Shown: positions 60,957-64,000 of the stretch, piece after piece
Layout of the letters: every line of letters begins with the position of its first letter
Numbering within the stretch: the stretch's first letter is position 1
NCBI GenBank assembly: GCA_949358305.1
Contig: OX442314.1
Coordinates: forward strand, 20,701,060-20,765,059
Direction of reading: 5' to 3'
DNA length: 64,000 bases
Source: Strigamia acuminata
Lineage: Eukaryota > Arthropoda > Chilopoda > Geophilomorpha > Linotaeniidae
The notes under the pieces: generated by a model
Seen by the model: only the letters and a program-made list of their open reading frames with translations
What the model was told of the DNA's origin: nothing
Databases searched by the model: none
Translations under genes and position numbers: made by a program

Positions 60957-61104
60957 ACTGGGCACTCGCACAGGGCCCCCAATTTCACTGGCTCCATTTC
61001 AGTTAATCAGATAGAAAAATAAAATAAAATAAAAATTAAATTTTATTTTGGTTTCATTTTATTAGGAAATTGGGACCCCCATCTAGTGCCAGTACCATGA
61101 TGCA
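60957..61104. repeat. Interspersed repeat (GGGCAC...GGGCCC family)
   Basis: CACTGGGCACTCGCACAGGG, CCCCCAATTTCACTGG, CTCCATTTCAGTTAATC, AAATA runs, TTGGGACCCCCATC, GTGCCAGTACCATGATGC. The ends are loosely inverted (GGGCCCCCAATTTC against GAAATTGGGACCCCC). Related copies are at 48.8 and 32.8 kb. Confidence 0.6.
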
Positions 61105-64000
61105 CCAACAAGTATTAATTTACACTACCGTAAATTTGTCTTGACAAAAATTCCAAAATAACACCTTAACCAGGCACAAAAAAAACCAAAATAAAAACTG
61201 ATACCTTATGGACCGCTTTTGTAGCATTCATAATATTTGCTCCAAACAACCGTTCCAGATTGTAATTATATCTTCCGGCATTTGAGCATAGACAAATATT
61301 ATTAATTAAAACATTTTATTTTTCTTTCGACTGAAGAAACTCGTTCCCGGGGGTTAAGTAACCAAAACCCAACAGGAATTTTATCTACACTAATAAAAAT
61401 TTATATCTCTTCCACAAAGCAACTATAAAACATCTTAGAGATGAGAAAAGGCTATAACAAATTGCTACATTCATACCTCTCTAAAATCTATTGGCAAACA
61501 CAAAATCCCTTCTTGCAGATTACATAGGTAATAAACCAACACTGATAATTGAATGCAAGAAGTGAACGTCAACTTGTTGAATAAATGACTCATCAAGATT
61601 GTATCTGCTTGCAACCAAATGATCCTTTGTATTGCATTCCTTTGCAAAACAAGTTCCTCCGAAATTAGACTTTGCAACAATCGATTAAAACAAAGGCGCA
61701 TAGAAATGGTTTTATATTAATAAAATAAAACATTTCTGGGAAAAGAGAGAGAAGGAAGGGCACAATACGGCTTTTATTTATTTAAAATATTAAAGCTCGC
61801 AATATATTCTAACATTCCCTAGTCTGGTTTTTGTTTCTAGATAAATTAAAATTTTAAAGAGTGATCCACACAAATGCATCATTCTAATCTGACCGACTAA
61901 TAAAACGTGCAATATTTGACTAGCTAACTCAGCAGTTGTGTATATCATCACAGTGCATTTATGTTTTAGTGCAAGCCTGCTCAGTCCATTGGTCAGCCAT
62001 CAACGCTTGAGTGCATAGTAAATTCTGAAATAAAAATTAGTACTTGGACTTAGGGTGGCACTTAAACTGTGAAAGTGGACAACCGTTAGGATTGAAAGCA
62101 ATTACAAACCCGATTTATCTCATTAACACGTGCTACAATACAGAACCAATCCAAGATAAAACAATCCCCAGCAGTACTGTTGTGGTGACAACGGTAACCA
62201 CAAATAAATAAATACGGAGTATATAAATAAATAAATAATATTTAAGTGGTGGACTGCAGACTAGTACTTGCCATTCATAAATCGGCCCAGCCCTGTTTTA
62301 CTGCAAGTGTTTGCCAAACAAAGTCACATAGCCATTTTAAGCTATAGTATTCCAAATTGCTAGTTACAAGAGGCACCACAAGCATTCAACTAACTTTTAA
62401 TGACAGTATAAGGCATATTTCTGAAACTTGTCCTTTTTTTCCGTGTTATTACCCACAATGTCATGTTTAGAGAACCTTAGAAGAACCCTTCAATTAATTA
62501 ATCAATTAATATACGATTAAAAGCCAGAATCCATAACCATCAAGTGTACAGTCTGCGCTTGGTATCTTGATGACAAATTCTAACACTAAATTCCATTTTT
62601 TGCACGCGTAAACACACACGACTAAAATTGTTTATCGCACACATTACCTCTCATTATTTATCAAAATCATCTATTTGTTGAGTTTGTGTGTGCACAGACA
62701 GAAAATTTTCAGTTTGATTTTAGCTTCAAGATCCGGGCGCAGACTTTTTAGTAGTATTAAAAGATATATTGTACTTGAATGTTAATTAAAATCCTGTGCC
62801 CAAATAAAAAGTAGAATAAAATTCAAACTTTACTGCAACTTTCAATGTTAAATTAATGGAATTGGCGTGCATCTTTATGCCACTTTCCCATTTATGACCA
62901 GAAGCTTTTCACCTTATCGCGACCGTTTCCACTTTCACGTTCGGTTGCAGGTAATTCCTGGACAAGCTCACGTGTAGTTGTTGTAGAATTCCTTCAATAC
63001 CCAAAAGTAAATAGAAACTCTGAAGTTTAAATAATTTAAAGATAGAAGTTTCAAAATGCGTTTCCCACGACAGCCAGCCCTTCAAGTGTTTAGCTCGGCA
63101 AACTTTTCAACCTCTTTACCTCTATACCGCCTGGATTTACTTGTAGGAATAATGAAACTTTTATACACTATACGCTTTCAACTGCTCAATGTTAAAAATG
63201 ACATACATTTAGCTACATTGTGTATAGTGATGATAGGTAAGCCCTGGAATCTACAATAATAATGTATGCAGAGCATACATAGTATTACTTTACCTCTCAA
63301 ATCATTCTACATACAACAAAGCATTTTGTCAGCAACCTAATTAACAAATTCCAAATTTGCTAACATGTGAAGCCAAGTTGGCAAAACTAACACGAACAAT
63401 GTAAGAAATTAAGCGAGCTTGCCATTCCCACTGTACAAAAACCTCTAGTCAATTTAAGACATGTTGTCCATGCTTGAAAAGCAAAAAAAATTCTTTCTGT
63501 AATCGTGCTGGAATCTGCCATTATTGCATTGCAAGCAAGAAAGAAAGATACAAACAGCAAGTGCTTTTACTTTCTATTGGAACCAGAAAACTTCTATTGA
63601 CAATTTTAAAGATCGTATGCAAACATGTGTTTATGGTAAACGAATTTTTGCGTATTGTTTAAAATTGTCAATAGAAGATGTCATACCACACAGTATCCAA
63701 CCAGCAAATAATATTGACCAGTCATTGATTTTTAATTGGCTATAATATTGAACCAATAATAAAATGTCAACATTAACTACAATCTTGAAATAAGCTTAAT
63801 TGAAGGTATAATACAAAAATATATTGGGCTCATGTTGGCAATATAACCATCACGTTGGTTATCCTTTTTCCTTTTCCTAAAACTAGATTTAAATTCAATT
63901 TATTCTCCCAGACCTACTACATAACTCGCATACTTACTCAACAAACCAAATTTGACGGAATTTACTTGGCACATATCACTGTTTCAGACTCACAACCCAG
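61105..64000. other. AT-rich DNA, no gene recognised
   Basis: Short frames only. A CTCACGTGTA E-box occurs at about 62,970. Nothing else was recognised up to the window end. Confidence 0.45.

Noticed and set aside
1-64000. CRISPR arrays, bacterial operons, rRNA genes
   Set aside because: None present; the repeats seen are eukaryotic transposons and simple-sequence runs.

Overview
The window is eukaryotic, almost certainly animal, nuclear DNA. It is roughly two-thirds A+T by eye and full of homopolymer runs and AT-rich simple repeats. There are no long host reading frames, the splice-donor motifs are canonical (CAG|GTAAGT type), and the transposon mix is metazoan-like: a DIRS-type element, a Ty3/gypsy-like LTR element, a hAT foldback element, a Tc1/mariner MITE and a tRNA-derived SINE. 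The species cannot be named from the sequence. The density of compact TIR elements and the GCGCATGC-bearing repeats would suit a marine invertebrate, but that is impression only.

Host coding content is sparse. The best host signals are small first-exon-like segments on the minus strand: at about 54.84-54.73 kb (proline/serine/threonine-rich N-terminus), 47.09-47.01 kb (a clear signal peptide) and 28.04-28.01 kb (short N-terminus downstream of a TATA box). Each begins with ATG and ends at a good 5' splice site in phase 2. They could be alternative first exons of one long minus-strand gene whose shared exons lie beyond position 1, or first exons of separate genes. A possible divergent plus-strand exon lies at 28.68-28.78 kb. 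The rest reads as intron or intergenic DNA.

Mobile DNA makes up most of the recognisable structure. From left to right: a Tc1/mariner MITE (166-378); a repeat copy at 9.83-9.99 kb; a tRNA-like SINE abutting a TIR-MITE copy (16.3-16.6 kb); a 1.56-kb deleted DIRS-type retrotransposon that keeps inverted terminal repeats, an internal complementary region and the tyrosine-recombinase C-terminus (20.17-21.72 kb); a 1.35-kb hAT foldback element with perfect 8-bp target duplications (33.17-34.53 kb); a minisatellite (36.98-37.15 kb); a repeat broken by a 557-bp insertion (38.92-39.64 kb); and a young 2,940-bp LTR retrotransposon (39,670-42,609).

The LTR retrotransposon is the most striking object. 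It has two identical 132-bp LTRs, a perfect 5-bp target duplication, a PBS, a polypurine tract and one intact 813-codon ORF that encodes only Gag (capsid-like domain plus CCHC knuckle) and an aspartic protease. An acidic tail occupies the place where RT, RNase H and integrase would be expected. It looks like a recently mobilised, pol-less Gag-protease element that depends on an autonomous partner.
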